Made by a program: the position numbers and the translations under genes. Source: UBA4421 sp002470275 (GTDB lineage Bacteria; Pseudomonadota; Gammaproteobacteria; Pseudomonadales; Azotimanducaceae). From it: a DNA stretch of 64,000 nt. The stretch is taken from assembly GCA_913052345.1 (NCBI GenBank), contig CAJXDR010000004.1, positions 1 to 64,000 of the forward strand. The letters are read 5' to 3'. The notes beneath the pieces are model-generated. The model saw only the letters and a list, made by a program, of their open reading frames with translations, did no database searches and was not told where the DNA came from. Positions 17,649 to 26,724 of this stretch are shown here, one piece after another; position 1 is the first letter of the stretch, and each line of letters begins with the position of its first letter.

Positions 17649-18091
17649 GAGGTCTGCTCTACAACGGTTAGGACCGCTGAACAAGCCAGTTCATCTTCTA
17701 CGTAGGCGCTGGCTTCAAACTTCATCAGCATGGAACGATTTGCGATGACCACGCTCTCCAGATTGAGGCGATCACCGGGAATGACCTGACGACGAAAGCG
17801 CACCTTGTCCACACCGCCGAAAAGATAGTTGGTGCCGTCAGCCGGCCTCTTGTCCTTGGTTTCAAAGGCCAAAACGCCAGAGAGCTGTGCCAGGGCCTCC
17901 AGAATAAGAACGCCAGGCATTATGGGCTGGCCTGGAAAATGTCCGTTAAACATCTCCTCGTTCACCGTGATGTTCTTATAGCCCTTGATGGATTTGCCCA
18001 CCTCTATCTCGGTTACCCGATCCAGCAAAAGAAAGGGATATCGGTGCGGCAGATAACTAAATATCTCCGTAATGGTCTTAGTTTGGTTCAT
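17645..18091 (-). CDS. fabZ: 3-hydroxyacyl-ACP dehydratase FabZ
   Basis: 148-residue hot-dog-fold dehydratase of fatty acid elongation. The motif FNGHFPGQPIMPGVLILEAL contains the catalytic histidine. Its position between lpxD and lpxA is conserved because both pathways use 3-hydroxyacyl-ACP, and co-expression balances fatty acid and lipid A synthesis. It overlaps lpxD upstream by 14 bp and lpxA downstream by 4 bp. Confidence 0.97.
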   Translation of the reverse strand: MNQTKTITEIFSYLPHRYPFLLLDRVTEIEVGKSIKGYKNITVNEEMFNGHFPGQPIMPGVLILEALAQLSGVLAFETKDKRPADGTNYLFGGVDKVRFRRQVIPGDRLNLESVVIANRSMLMKFEASAYVEDELACSAVLTVVEQTS

Positions 18092-19145
18092 TGTCCCTCT
18101 CTCTTTCTAATCTACGTACCCGCCGGAATAAGTCTGCCAGCGAATTCAACTTCACGATATTTCTCAGCCAGGTTCCATGTTCTGAGGCGACGACCGTCCC
18201 CGAGTATATACCGGGCTTATCAATCGACTGCGTCACGGTCGTTTTGGCGCTAATCACCACCCCATCGCAAACAGTGATTGGATTTTTCCCACCGATGCCC
18301 ACGCCGCCGGCAATTATGCAGTGTTTGCCAATGCGGGTGCTTCCTGCCAATCCAACGCATCCGCAGATCAGGGTATGGTCGCCAATCTGGCAGTTGTGCC
18401 CTATCTGAACCAGGTTATCCACCTTAACGCCGTCACCGATTCGGGTGTCCTCGATGGCACCTCGGTCAATTGTGGTGCCCGCCCCAATAGAGACGTCGGC
18501 GCCAATTTGAAGCCCGCCTAACTGAACGATTTCTTCGTAGCACCCCTGCTCGTTGGCGGTAAAACCGAAGCCTGCCGCGCCAAGCACGGCCCCGGCATGA
18601 ACGGTGCTACGGGCACCCACCGTCACCCCCGAATATAGCGTCACATTGGCTTCTATGATGGTTTCCGAACCGACGGTGCTGCCCGAGCCGACCACGCTAT
18701 TTGACCCAATTCGTGCACCGTCTCCGATCTCAGCGTCTGCCTCGATCACAGCGTAGGGTCCAATGAAGACGTCTGAACCGATCCTCGCACTGCTCGCTAT
18801 CACCGCGGTGGCGGCTATCTCAGCAGGAGGGGGCGTGGGAGCAAACAGTTGGGTCACCCGGGCAAAGGCAAGGTAGGGATTGTCCACCACAATGCTTGGT
18901 ACCGGCGATTGAGGCAGATCTGATGGTCGGAGCAGCACCGCGCCAGCTCGCGTCGTCGGCAGCTGTGATCGGTAGCTTGCGCCGGATAAATGCGTAATTT
19001 CAGTGGGCCCCGCCGAAGACAGGGCACCCAACCCTGAAATCAACACCTCCCCTTCAGCCTGATATTCAGTACCGAAGGGGCCGGCTATCTTGGCGCCGAG
19101 ATGCTCTGCAATGTCACTGAGCGTGCGCTGACCGATAGGACGCAT
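18078..19145 (-). CDS. lpxD: UDP-3-O-(3-hydroxyacyl)glucosamine N-acyltransferase
   Basis: 355-residue third enzyme of lipid A synthesis, adding the N-linked hydroxyacyl chain. An N-terminal uridine-binding domain (about 1-100) precedes a hexapeptide-repeat beta helix with many [LIV]Gx4 units. The region GHNCQIGDHTLICG is typical of the active-site turn. The C-terminal helix carries the charged stretch RRVRRLERERD. Preceded by skp at 41 bp and overlapping fabZ. Confidence 0.96.
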   Translation of the reverse strand: MRPIGQRTLSDIAEHLGAKIAGPFGTEYQAEGEVLISGLGALSSAGPTEITHLSGASYRSQLPTTRAGAVLLRPSDLPQSPVPSIVVDNPYLAFARVTQLFAPTPPPAEIAATAVIASSARIGSDVFIGPYAVIEADAEIGDGARIGSNSVVGSGSTVGSETIIEANVTLYSGVTVGARSTVHAGAVLGAAGFGFTANEQGCYEEIVQLGGLQIGADVSIGAGTTIDRGAIEDTRIGDGVKVDNLVQIGHNCQIGDHTLICGCVGLAGSTRIGKHCIIAGGVGIGGKNPITVCDGVVISAKTTVTQSIDKPGIYSGTVVASEHGTWLRNIVKLNSLADLFRRVRRLERERDNEPN

Positions 19146-19186
19146 CGATGTGAAATCCCGCCCGCAGGCAGAATGTCCCCGCGGGC

Positions 19187-19696
19187 CTACTCGCTCTGCT
19201 CGTTAAGCTTTTCCGTTACCTTGCGCGAAATATCGTGCTTCGGATTTACGTACTGCAGCTGGCCAGGAGAGAGTATCAGATCAATCTGATCAATCTGAAT
19301 GATGTCCTGAAGAACCACATCCAGCTTGGGAGCAAGGGCTTGAAGGATTTCCTGGCGCTTCTCCTGAGCCATGCGCTGGAGCTTCTGACTTCCGAACTGA
19401 AGATCAGCCTGCATGCTCTCGATTTCTTTAATCGCCTTCCGCTTCTCAGAATCGCTCATGACTTCGCTGTCTTGCTGCAGCTTTTCCTGAAGCCCCTGCA
19501 TCTCTTCAGCCTGAACTCTCAGCTCATCCGTATCAGGCTGCATTTCGCTGTTCGCAGCCTCAACCAATACCTTGGCTTCGTCGCTCTCAAGTATCGCCCG
19601 AACCGGATCAAGCACAACGATCTTCATTTCTGCGTGAGCCAATGGCGTCATCGCTACTAGGAAAAACAGGACGGTACTAGCCAGCTTGTGCAACAT
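19187..19696 (-). CDS. skp: Periplasmic chaperone Skp (OmpH family)
   Basis: 169-residue periplasmic chaperone for outer-membrane proteins. A signal peptide (about residues 1-22, ending LAHA) leads to a small beta-core and long charged helices (about 55-125), which would form the tentacles of the trimer. It lies directly after bamA, its functional partner in outer-membrane protein assembly, with a 59-bp gap. Sequence is divergent as usual for the family; the call rests on length, signal peptide, coiled-coil pattern and context. Confidence 0.93.
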   Translation of the reverse strand: MLHKLASTVLFFLVAMTPLAHAEMKIVVLDPVRAILESDEAKVLVEAANSEMQPDTDELRVQAEEMQGLQEKLQQDSEVMSDSEKRKAIKEIESMQADLQFGSQKLQRMAQEKRQEILQALAPKLDVVLQDIIQIDQIDLILSPGQLQYVNPKHDISRKVTEKLNEQSE

Positions 19697-19755
19697 CTTC
19701 CACTCCTCAGATTTACTTATGCGTTATTGTATCCTAGTTCGGGACTGCTTCAGAA

Positions 19756-22287
19756 CTACAATGTTTTCCCGAGTTCAAATTGAAAACTTTCAGTCTCGTC
19801 AAAAATCTTCGTATTGAAGGGTTTGGCGATACTAAAGGTAAGGGGCCCAAAACCGCTCAGCCAGCTTAGGCCGAAACCAGCCGAGTACCGCAGGTTTTCG
19901 GTCTCAAAGCCAAAGCAGTTAAGGCTCACCGTGGGGCACTCTGTGTTAAAGACGTTACCAACGTCAACGAAGAAGGCGGGCCTGAACTGTCGATTGTCCT
20001 CGACAAAGGGCAGAGGAAAGATCAGCTCGGCTGACATTTCAACCAACAGATTACCGCCGAAGGGTTGACCAAACTCTCCGCTATTGCCACGTGTTGCAAA
20101 GATAATCGGATCACCGTTTTCATCCAGGGGTGGCGTACTGCGCGGGCCCAGGGTCGAATTTTCAAACCCACGAATGGAGCCGAAACCACCCGCATAAAAA
20201 TGTTCGTAAAAAGGTAGGGCCACCGTGTCGCCATAGCTACCGCCGTACCCCAATTCCGTACGCAATTTCAGGGTGAAGGTTTGGGTCACCGGAAAATAGC
20301 GCTCGCCTTTGTAGGTGAACTTATAAAATTCCAGGTCACTTCCCGGTGCGGAGGCCACCAGCGAGAGGGACTGTGATGAACCACGATCGGCAAAGACGCC
20401 TCGATTAAGCGTCGAACGAAGCCAGGACAGGTTCGCTTTGAAGTTCAGCGCATCCGAGCCATTTCGCTCTATGAATTCATCGATTTCCTGAGCTGCCGCG
20501 AAGCCAGAGGTGATTTCCGTTCCCTCTACAGAAAGGCCGAAGTTGATCCGTTGGGTCTCGCCAATGGGGAAGCCAAAGTTGACGCCCGCACCGGCTGAAT
20601 CCGTGCTGTAGCGAGCAATATTCCGCTCATCGTAGTCCAGGCGCCTGAAAAAGACGTTGAAGCCCCTGCTAATGCCGTCCAGCGTAAAGTAGGGGTCGAA
20701 ATAGCCAAAATTCACTGACTTCTGATAGTCGGAGACGCTCAAACCCAGGTTGAGCGTATTGCCGCTGCCGCGCAGATTCGTCTGCTGATAGTTTGCGCCT
20801 AGGATCAATCCGTACCCCTGAGAATAAGCCAGCGTTCCGGAGATGGCACCCGACGGCTGCTCTTCGACAGAAAAATTAACGTCGATTTGATCGTCTGAAC
20901 CCGGCACCTGAGGGGTCTCAACCTCAACCCCCTTGAAGTAACCCAGTCGCTCAAGACGAACTTTGCTCAAGTCAATCTGCGAGGTGGAAGCCCACCCACC
21001 CTCCAGCTGCCGAGCCTCTCTCCGCATCACTTCATCTTGGGTCACCGAGTTACCGGTGAAGTTGATGCGACGAACGTAGGCCCGGTTCCCTGCATCGACA
21101 AAGAACTCGATATCAACGGTGCCATCCTCATTGAGTTTGGGTACGCCGCTTGCCGTCGCAAAGGTAAAACCACCATTCCCCAAGGCAGCCGTCAAACGCT
21201 CCTCACTGGCGGTAATACGCGCCTGAGAAAAGGTCTGGCCATCTTGCACAAGGATAAGGCGCTCCAAATCTTCGGGCTTTACATCTCCCAGTTGGCCCAC
21301 GAGATTGACCTCGTTCACCTTGTACACCGAACCCTCCCGCACGCCGATGGTGATATACACCTGCTGGCGATCAGGCGTAATGCTCACTTGGGTAGAGGTG
21401 ATCTCAAAATCCGCATAGCCCTGATTTTTGTAGAAGGCTTCCAGGGTCTCCAGATCACCGCTTAATTTTTCTCGCGAATACTTGTCGTCGTTACGATAAA
21501 ACGAGAGGAGGCTTGGATGCTTCAACTCAAGGATTTTGAGGAGCTCGTCCTGCTCAAAGTCGTTGACGCCAACCATGTTGATGTGGCGAATACCTGAACT
21601 TTCCCCTTCTTCGATATTAATCTTGATGTTCACTCTGTTTCTCGGCAGAGCCTCAATCTCGGTCTCGATGCCGGCGCCATAGCGGCCCTGCGCCACATAC
21701 TGGCGCTCAAGCTCTAAGCCCATGCGCTCCAGGGTCACTTGCTTAAATATCTCTCCCTCTTGCAGCCCCTGTTCCGCCAGGCCGTCTAATAGCGCGTCGG
21801 ATTCGATCGCCTTATTGCCGTCGAGTTCAATAGACTCAATGGCGGGGCGCTCCTTTAGCGTCACGATAAGCACGCGGCCATCTCGTGCCAGCTGAATATC
21901 CTCAAAGTATCCCGATTCAAACAGCGCGCGCAGGGTGCGCCTAACGCCCACGCTGTCTATGGGATCACCGACGCCGACGGGAATAAGATTGAAGACGGTA
22001 CCGGCAGAAACTCGCTGCAGTCCCTGCAGCCTGACATCCGCAATCACGAATTCGGCGCTGCCGGACAAATCGAAATCATTGGCCTGGGCCTGAGCCGGGG
22101 AAGGCACCAGTCCGAGGCTCCCTAGGACAAGGAGCGTCAAAACCAACCCATGAAGCACTTTAGGGGCAAGGCCCTTTCGAGCTTCTGATGCCCCGACCGT
22201 TTGCAGGTTCGATGGCCGCTGTTTTTCTATCAAAGCTTCCCAGGAAAACACACGTTTGCACATGGGCTTGTTGTTCCTTTCTTTCAT
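19756..22287 (-). CDS. bamA: Outer membrane protein assembly factor BamA
   Basis: Essential outer-membrane insertase of the BAM complex. The N-terminus has a long polar leader before a hydrophobic signal segment (LTLLVLGSLGLVPSPAQA), then five POTRA domains (to about residue 460) and a C-terminal 16-strand barrel with the RGFENSTLGPRS loop-6 VRGF-type motif. The ATG at 22263 (eight codons in) has a purine-rich site upstream and is an alternative start. The last residue is Leu (FQFELGKTL), where BamA proteins usually end in an aromatic residue. It follows rseP after 84 bp. Confidence 0.96.
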   Translation of the reverse strand: MKERNNKPMCKRVFSWEALIEKQRPSNLQTVGASEARKGLAPKVLHGLVLTLLVLGSLGLVPSPAQAQANDFDLSGSAEFVIADVRLQGLQRVSAGTVFNLIPVGVGDPIDSVGVRRTLRALFESGYFEDIQLARDGRVLIVTLKERPAIESIELDGNKAIESDALLDGLAEQGLQEGEIFKQVTLERMGLELERQYVAQGRYGAGIETEIEALPRNRVNIKINIEEGESSGIRHINMVGVNDFEQDELLKILELKHPSLLSFYRNDDKYSREKLSGDLETLEAFYKNQGYADFEITSTQVSITPDRQQVYITIGVREGSVYKVNEVNLVGQLGDVKPEDLERLILVQDGQTFSQARITASEERLTAALGNGGFTFATASGVPKLNEDGTVDIEFFVDAGNRAYVRRINFTGNSVTQDEVMRREARQLEGGWASTSQIDLSKVRLERLGYFKGVEVETPQVPGSDDQIDVNFSVEEQPSGAISGTLAYSQGYGLILGANYQQTNLRGSGNTLNLGLSVSDYQKSVNFGYFDPYFTLDGISRGFNVFFRRLDYDERNIARYSTDSAGAGVNFGFPIGETQRINFGLSVEGTEITSGFAAAQEIDEFIERNGSDALNFKANLSWLRSTLNRGVFADRGSSQSLSLVASAPGSDLEFYKFTYKGERYFPVTQTFTLKLRTELGYGGSYGDTVALPFYEHFYAGGFGSIRGFENSTLGPRSTPPLDENGDPIIFATRGNSGEFGQPFGGNLLVEMSAELIFPLPFVEDNRQFRPAFFVDVGNVFNTECPTVSLNCFGFETENLRYSAGFGLSWLSGFGPLTFSIAKPFNTKIFDETESFQFELGKTL

Positions 22288-22371
22288 TGTGGCATTGCAC
22301 CCCGAGGGCGCGCGACATTGTACACATCTGTGCTCATCAGGGGTTTGCCTTTTAACGCGTAAGCTCGCTGC

Positions 22372-23733
22372 TTAAAAGAGTCTTGATACATCATTGAAGG
22401 TCACGAAGACAAAGAGCATCAGAACGAGGACGAGACCGCCCTGCATCACCGCAACCTGAACACCCTCGGGGACCGGTCGACCCATTACAATTTCAATCAT
22501 GTACATGACCACATGGCCGCCATCAAGTAGTGGAATCGGCATGAGATTCAGGACACCGAGAGAAATGCTCAGGAGCGCCATGAGGCCAAAAAAGAACCCC
22601 CACCCTACGCTCACCGTATTGCCGGCAACCTGAGCGATACCCACCGGCCCCATCAAATTTTCCGCAGGAACCTGACCGAAAATCATTTTTTCCAGCATCG
22701 AAAGGGTCAGCACGGACATATCCCAGGTCTTCTGAGCGCCCATGACCAGTGCGGTGGCCATCGGCTGGCTCACCTCATTTTTTGCAGGGCCGATACCAAG
22801 CCGACCAATTTCCTGGCCATCGGGGAGGGTAACGGCCTCGGGCACGACGGTCAGCTGGTAGGTCACACCCGTTCTCAAGACGGTGAGATTCACCGGGCGA
22901 TTCGCAAATTGCGAGAACTCGGCTACGCCCTCGGACCAGGTCTCGACGGCCTTGCCATTCACGCCAATAATCCAATCGCGAGGCTGCAGGCCGGCGTCGT
23001 CCGCTGGAGAATTTTCGATCACCCTTCCAACGACGCCGAGATCACCTCGACGCATACCCAGCGTTCCAAAAAGATCGGGTTCGGATACCCCCCGGTGCCA
23101 GTCGCGTATGGGTAGCTGTGCGCGTTCCTCACGTCCCGTCTTTAGCGCGACATAGCCAATATCGATGCTGCCGGTTTCCCCCAACCTTGCGCTCAGAGCG
23201 AAGGCCGTATCCTGCCAGGAGAAAACATCCTTACCGTCAATGCTCACGACCTCGAAAGGCCCATCCACCCCTGCCTCCGCCATGGGCGACCCCGCTTCGG
23301 GCGCAGAAAAAAGCGGCGCAAAGACGAGATTGCCCGCCATGTTAAGGAGCGTGTAAATGAAAATAGCCAACAAGAAGTTTGCCACCGGTCCGGCCAAAGA
23401 AATTGCGATCCGCCAATAAGGTGAGAGGGACATCAACCCAACGGCATCGTCAGGCACAGAACCCGGGGCGGCCTGGGCGTTGTTCATCGGGTCGCGGTCA
23501 TCAAACATCTGTACATAGCCGCCTAATGGAAAGGCGGCCAAAACAAACTCGGTACCACGGCTGTCCAAGTAACGTGCCAGAGGTTTTCCGAAACCGATAG
23601 AGAATCGGACGACGTGCACACCCGACCAGCGGGCCACTAAAAAGTGCCCAAGCTCGTGCACGGTGACGAGCACGCCGAGAAGAAAAACAAAGGCGAGAAT
23701 ATGCTGGATCAAATCCATCAGATTAATGTCCAT
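22372..23733 (-). CDS. rseP: Intramembrane zinc metalloprotease RseP
   Basis: 453-residue site-2 protease of the inner membrane. The zinc motif HELGH is at residues 26-30 in the first helix, the third ligand motif is in NLMPIPLLDGGH near the C-terminus, and two periplasmic PDZ domains lie between. In E. coli it cuts RseA to release sigma E and removes signal-peptide remnants. In this window rseA and rpoE are missing from their usual place, so the substrate is open. It overlaps cdsA by 16 bp, leaving no room for dxr, which separates the two in Pseudomonas. Confidence 0.96.
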   Translation of the reverse strand: MDINLMDLIQHILAFVFLLGVLVTVHELGHFLVARWSGVHVVRFSIGFGKPLARYLDSRGTEFVLAAFPLGGYVQMFDDRDPMNNAQAAPGSVPDDAVGLMSLSPYWRIAISLAGPVANFLLAIFIYTLLNMAGNLVFAPLFSAPEAGSPMAEAGVDGPFEVVSIDGKDVFSWQDTAFALSARLGETGSIDIGYVALKTGREERAQLPIRDWHRGVSEPDLFGTLGMRRGDLGVVGRVIENSPADDAGLQPRDWIIGVNGKAVETWSEGVAEFSQFANRPVNLTVLRTGVTYQLTVVPEAVTLPDGQEIGRLGIGPAKNEVSQPMATALVMGAQKTWDMSVLTLSMLEKMIFGQVPAENLMGPVGIAQVAGNTVSVGWGFFFGLMALLSISLGVLNLMPIPLLDGGHVVMYMIEIVMGRPVPEGVQVAVMQGGLVLVLMLFVFVTFNDVSRLF

Positions 23734-24506
23734 GCAAGCACCGGTAAAACTGCGACGATGGAGTCTATCCGATCCAGGATACCTCCGTGACCGGGCAGTA
23801 TATCGCCAGAGTCCTTAATATCGGAACTCCTCTTCATCAAACTCTCGAATAAATCTCCTACAACCGCAAAGAAAATCAGCAGGCCGGGCAGGCATAGCAA
23901 CCACCAGATCGGTGGCATCAGGACAAGCCAGAGGCTGCCTGCACACAAAAGCATGGCTAAGGCGGCTCCGCCGACAACGCCCTCCCATGTCTTTGCGGGG
24001 CTCAGCCGTGCAGCGAGCTTGCGCCTACCCAAGGCACGCCCCGCGAAAAAAGCGCCAACATCCGTCGCTGTCGTCAACAGGAACATCCAGAACAACCAGC
24101 CAATGCCACCTTCCGCCTGACGAATGGCGATCAACGCAGCCCATGCGCCCAGCAAAATCAGATAGCCAAGAACACCCGCAAGCAGCGGGTTTTTGCATAA
24201 GAATGCTCCCCTAGGATAGGCAACAACAAGGCCGAAGATGCCAACCCACAGTAGCGACGTTAGGCCAATCAACGGCTGTTGAACCTGCGGGAAGAGGAAG
24301 ACGACCCCAGCGAGGAGCGCAAAACCCCCGCTGTAGAGCAGGCGGGACAAAGCACCTTCTAGCCCAGAAAAAGAGGCCCATTCATATGCGCCACAACAGG
24401 TCACCAGACCAAGGAGCAGACCAAATAGCCAAGGGGGCGCAAAAAGGAGCGTTGCCGCCACCGCGCCAGCCATGGCTAGCGCTGTCAAAACTCGGTTGCG
24501 AAGCAT
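23718..24506 (-). CDS. cdsA: Phosphatidate cytidylyltransferase
   Basis: 262-residue polytopic membrane enzyme making CDP-diacylglycerol from CTP and phosphatidate, the branch point of all phospholipids. The C-terminal CDP-alcohol signature MKRSSDIKDSGDILPGHGG is intact. Seven or so hydrophobic segments fit the family. It lies 14 bp after uppS and overlaps rseP. It consumes CTP from pyrG and phosphatidate from the plsB pathway, both encoded in this window. Confidence 0.96.
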   Translation of the reverse strand: MLRNRVLTALAMAGAVAATLLFAPPWLFGLLLGLVTCCGAYEWASFSGLEGALSRLLYSGGFALLAGVVFLFPQVQQPLIGLTSLLWVGIFGLVVAYPRGAFLCKNPLLAGVLGYLILLGAWAALIAIRQAEGGIGWLFWMFLLTTATDVGAFFAGRALGRRKLAARLSPAKTWEGVVGGAALAMLLCAGSLWLVLMPPIWWLLCLPGLLIFFAVVGDLFESLMKRSSDIKDSGDILPGHGGILDRIDSIVAVLPVLAWTLI

Positions 24507-24520
24507 TGCCAGTGGCCGGC

Positions 24521-25273
24521 CTAGCGCCGGGCTCCAAAACGACGTTGTCGCGCTGCATAGGTCGCCAAGGCAAGTTCAAGGGCAGCGTCATCAAAGTCTG
24601 GCCAAAATAGCTCGGTAAAATAGAGCTCGGTATAGGCTAGATCCCAGAGCAGAAAATTGCTGACTCTAAAGTCGCCACCCGTGCGGATGAGCAGGTCTGG
24701 GGCTTCAATATCCCCCAGGCTAAGAAACCGCTGGAACATGGCTTCATCAATATCGCTGGCCTCAAGCTCGCCCCGAGCGACCTGGGCCGCTATCTCTCTG
24801 ACTGCGCCAAGAATATCCCAGCGCCCGCCGAAGTTGACGGCCACGGACAGCGTTAGTCGCTCATTGCCCTGGGTCAACTGTTCGCAGTCCAACATCATTT
24901 GCTGGATATCTTCTGCAAAGGGGGTTCGATCCCCAATCACCTTCAGGCGGACGCCGTTGTCATTGAGGTCGTTAATTTCATTGCGCATGACCTGACGCAT
25001 CAAGTCCATCAGCAGATTGACCTCTGCATTTGGACGCCCCCAATTTTCTGTGCTGAAAGCAAAAACCGTGAGGTACTTGATCCCCCGGGCAACGCAGGCC
25101 TCGGCAATTGGGCGCAGTCGCTTAGCGCCCGCCCGATGTCCCGCCGCGCCGGGCAGGTGACGCGCCTGAGCCCAACGATGATTGCCGTCCATAATGATCA
25201 CAATATGATCGGGCACGGCCTCCGCAGCATCATTAGGCTGCTGATCCTGGGTTTTGGGGGAGTGGTATGACAT
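24521..25273 (-). CDS. uppS: Undecaprenyl diphosphate synthase
   Basis: 250-residue cis-prenyltransferase extending farnesyl diphosphate with isopentenyl diphosphate to C55-PP, the carrier for peptidoglycan. The catalytic block IVIIMDGNHRWA gives D29 (E. coli D26), and the FAFSTENWGRP and RTGGDFRVSNFLLWD motifs follow. An N-terminal polar extension of about 20 residues is unremarkable. It requires isoprenoid precursors, yet the MEP genes dxr, ispD and ispF that normally sit in this gene run are absent here. Confidence 0.96.
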   Translation of the reverse strand: MSYHSPKTQDQQPNDAAEAVPDHIVIIMDGNHRWAQARHLPGAAGHRAGAKRLRPIAEACVARGIKYLTVFAFSTENWGRPNAEVNLLMDLMRQVMRNEINDLNDNGVRLKVIGDRTPFAEDIQQMMLDCEQLTQGNERLTLSVAVNFGGRWDILGAVREIAAQVARGELEASDIDEAMFQRFLSLGDIEAPDLLIRTGGDFRVSNFLLWDLAYTELYFTELFWPDFDDAALELALATYAARQRRFGARR

Positions 25274-25320
25274 TGGGTGTATTGGTCAGCGGCAGGAAAC
25301 GGGTTCTCTGCTAATCCGAC

Positions 25321-25878
25321 CTAAATTTCCATGAGTTCGCTTTCTTTGACGGCAAGCGCCTGGTCGATTTCTGCGATCCGGCTGTCGGTATGTTTTTGGG
25401 CCCGCTCTTCACCCTTCCGCGCTTCGTCCTCCGCAACCATTTTCTCTTTCACCAACTCTCGAATGTCAGCAATCGCTTCACGCCGCTGATTGCGAATTGA
25501 GACCCGGCTTGCTTCCGCTTCTGCCTTGGCCTGGCGCGCCAAATCCCTGCGGTTTTCCTCGGTCAAAGGCGGTAGCGGAATTCGAATGACCTCGCCGTTG
25601 TTCACCGGGGTGATGCCGATATCACTCCGCAGGATAGCCTTCTCGATTTCAACCACCATGGGTCGTTCCCAGGGTGCCAACAGGATCGTCCTAGCGTCCT
25701 CCACAGAAATAGAGGCTACTTGGTTCAGCGGTGTTTTCACGCCGTAGTAGTCCACGCTAATGCCATCTAAGAGTGCAGGGTTTGCTCGACCGGTACGAAT
25801 TTTAGCGAAAGTGCTCCCCAGCGCATCCAGGGTCTTACCCATTTTTTCGTTCGCTTCCTCAAGAATCTCGTCTATCAC
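25321..25878 (-). CDS. frr: Ribosome recycling factor
   Basis: 185-residue factor that, with EF-G, splits ribosomes after termination. It has the two-domain pattern of the family: a three-helix coiled coil from both ends (KMGKTLDALGSTFAKIRTGRANPALLDG start; charged C-terminal helices) and a beta domain in the middle with IPLPPLTEENRR. Length equals E. coli Frr. 138 bp separate it from pyrH, and uppS starts 47 bp downstream of its stop. In E. coli dxr lies in that frr-uppS gap. Confidence 0.97.
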   Translation of the reverse strand: MIDEILEEANEKMGKTLDALGSTFAKIRTGRANPALLDGISVDYYGVKTPLNQVASISVEDARTILLAPWERPMVVEIEKAILRSDIGITPVNNGEVIRIPLPPLTEENRRDLARQAKAEAEASRVSIRNQRREAIADIRELVKEKMVAEDEARKGEERAQKHTDSRIAEIDQALAVKESELMEI

Positions 25879-26016
25879 CGCTTATCCTCTCTTCGTTCCC
25901 CTATGACGTGTCGTCCCTGGGCTCGGCGGCCCTATCTTACACGGGAGCTCGTCTTCGATTGTAGCGCCCATTTACCCCATAAGACCGACCTGGTCTGGCA
26001 GGCTAGCCAAAAATCC

Positions 26017-26721
26017 CTAGGAGTGGACTACCTTAGTACCCACCGGGCGACCACAGGCTAAATCCGTGAGGGCGCCTGGCATGCCGGCATCGAAGACAAT
26101 CAGCGGCATATCGTTTTCCTGGCATAGGACGATAGCCGTCAAATCCATGATGCCGAGCTTTCGCTGCAAAATTTCATCGAACGTAATTTCTTCGAACCGC
26201 TGGGCCGATGGATCGGTTTTTGGATCAGCACTGTAGATGCCGTCCACCTTAGTTCCCTTCAAGACCGCATCCACACCCAGCTCAATGCCGCGAAGGCAGG
26301 CTGCCGTATCGGTAGTAAAATAGGGATTACCCGTCCCCCCGCTCAGGATCGCCACCTGGCCTTCTGCCATGGTTTGCAGAACCTCGTTTCGCTCGTATCC
26401 GTCAACAATCCCCGGGATCGCCACGGCGGCGAAGACTCGGTTTTTGACTCTGTGACGGGTGAGAAAGCTGCCCAGCGCCAGAGCATTCATCACCGTTGCC
26501 AGCATCCCCATCCGGTCGCCGATAACGCGATCCATACCGGCGGATGCCAGGGCAGCCCCTCTGAATAGATTTCCGCCACCTAGCACCACGGCTACTTCGA
26601 GACCCTGGGCCGCAGCCTCTCGAATTTCAGTACAGTAGTGCTCAAGCACCTCGGGGCGTATCCCGGCCCCTGAGGCCCCCCCTAGGGCCTCGCCGCTTAA
26701 CTTGAGCAAGACCCTACGCAA
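26017..26721 (-). CDS. pyrH: Uridylate kinase
   Basis: 234-residue amino-acid-kinase-fold enzyme phosphorylating UMP to UDP. The start block RVLLKLSGEALGG, the VLGGGNLFRG loop and the ALKGTKVDGIYSADP region are diagnostic. The only usable start is a TTG at 26721: an in-frame TAA lies two codons upstream, and the conserved sequence begins at once. No good ribosome site precedes it, but the tsf stop is three bases away, so translational coupling is likely. The protein is a few residues shorter at the N-terminus than E. coli PyrH. Confidence 0.95.
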   Translation of the reverse strand: MRRVLLKLSGEALGGASGAGIRPEVLEHYCTEIREAAAQGLEVAVVLGGGNLFRGAALASAGMDRVIGDRMGMLATVMNALALGSFLTRHRVKNRVFAAVAIPGIVDGYERNEVLQTMAEGQVAILSGGTGNPYFTTDTAACLRGIELGVDAVLKGTKVDGIYSADPKTDPSAQRFEEITFDEILQRKLGIMDLTAIVLCQENDMPLIVFDAGMPGALTDLACGRPVGTKVVHS

Positions 26722-26724
26722 GGC

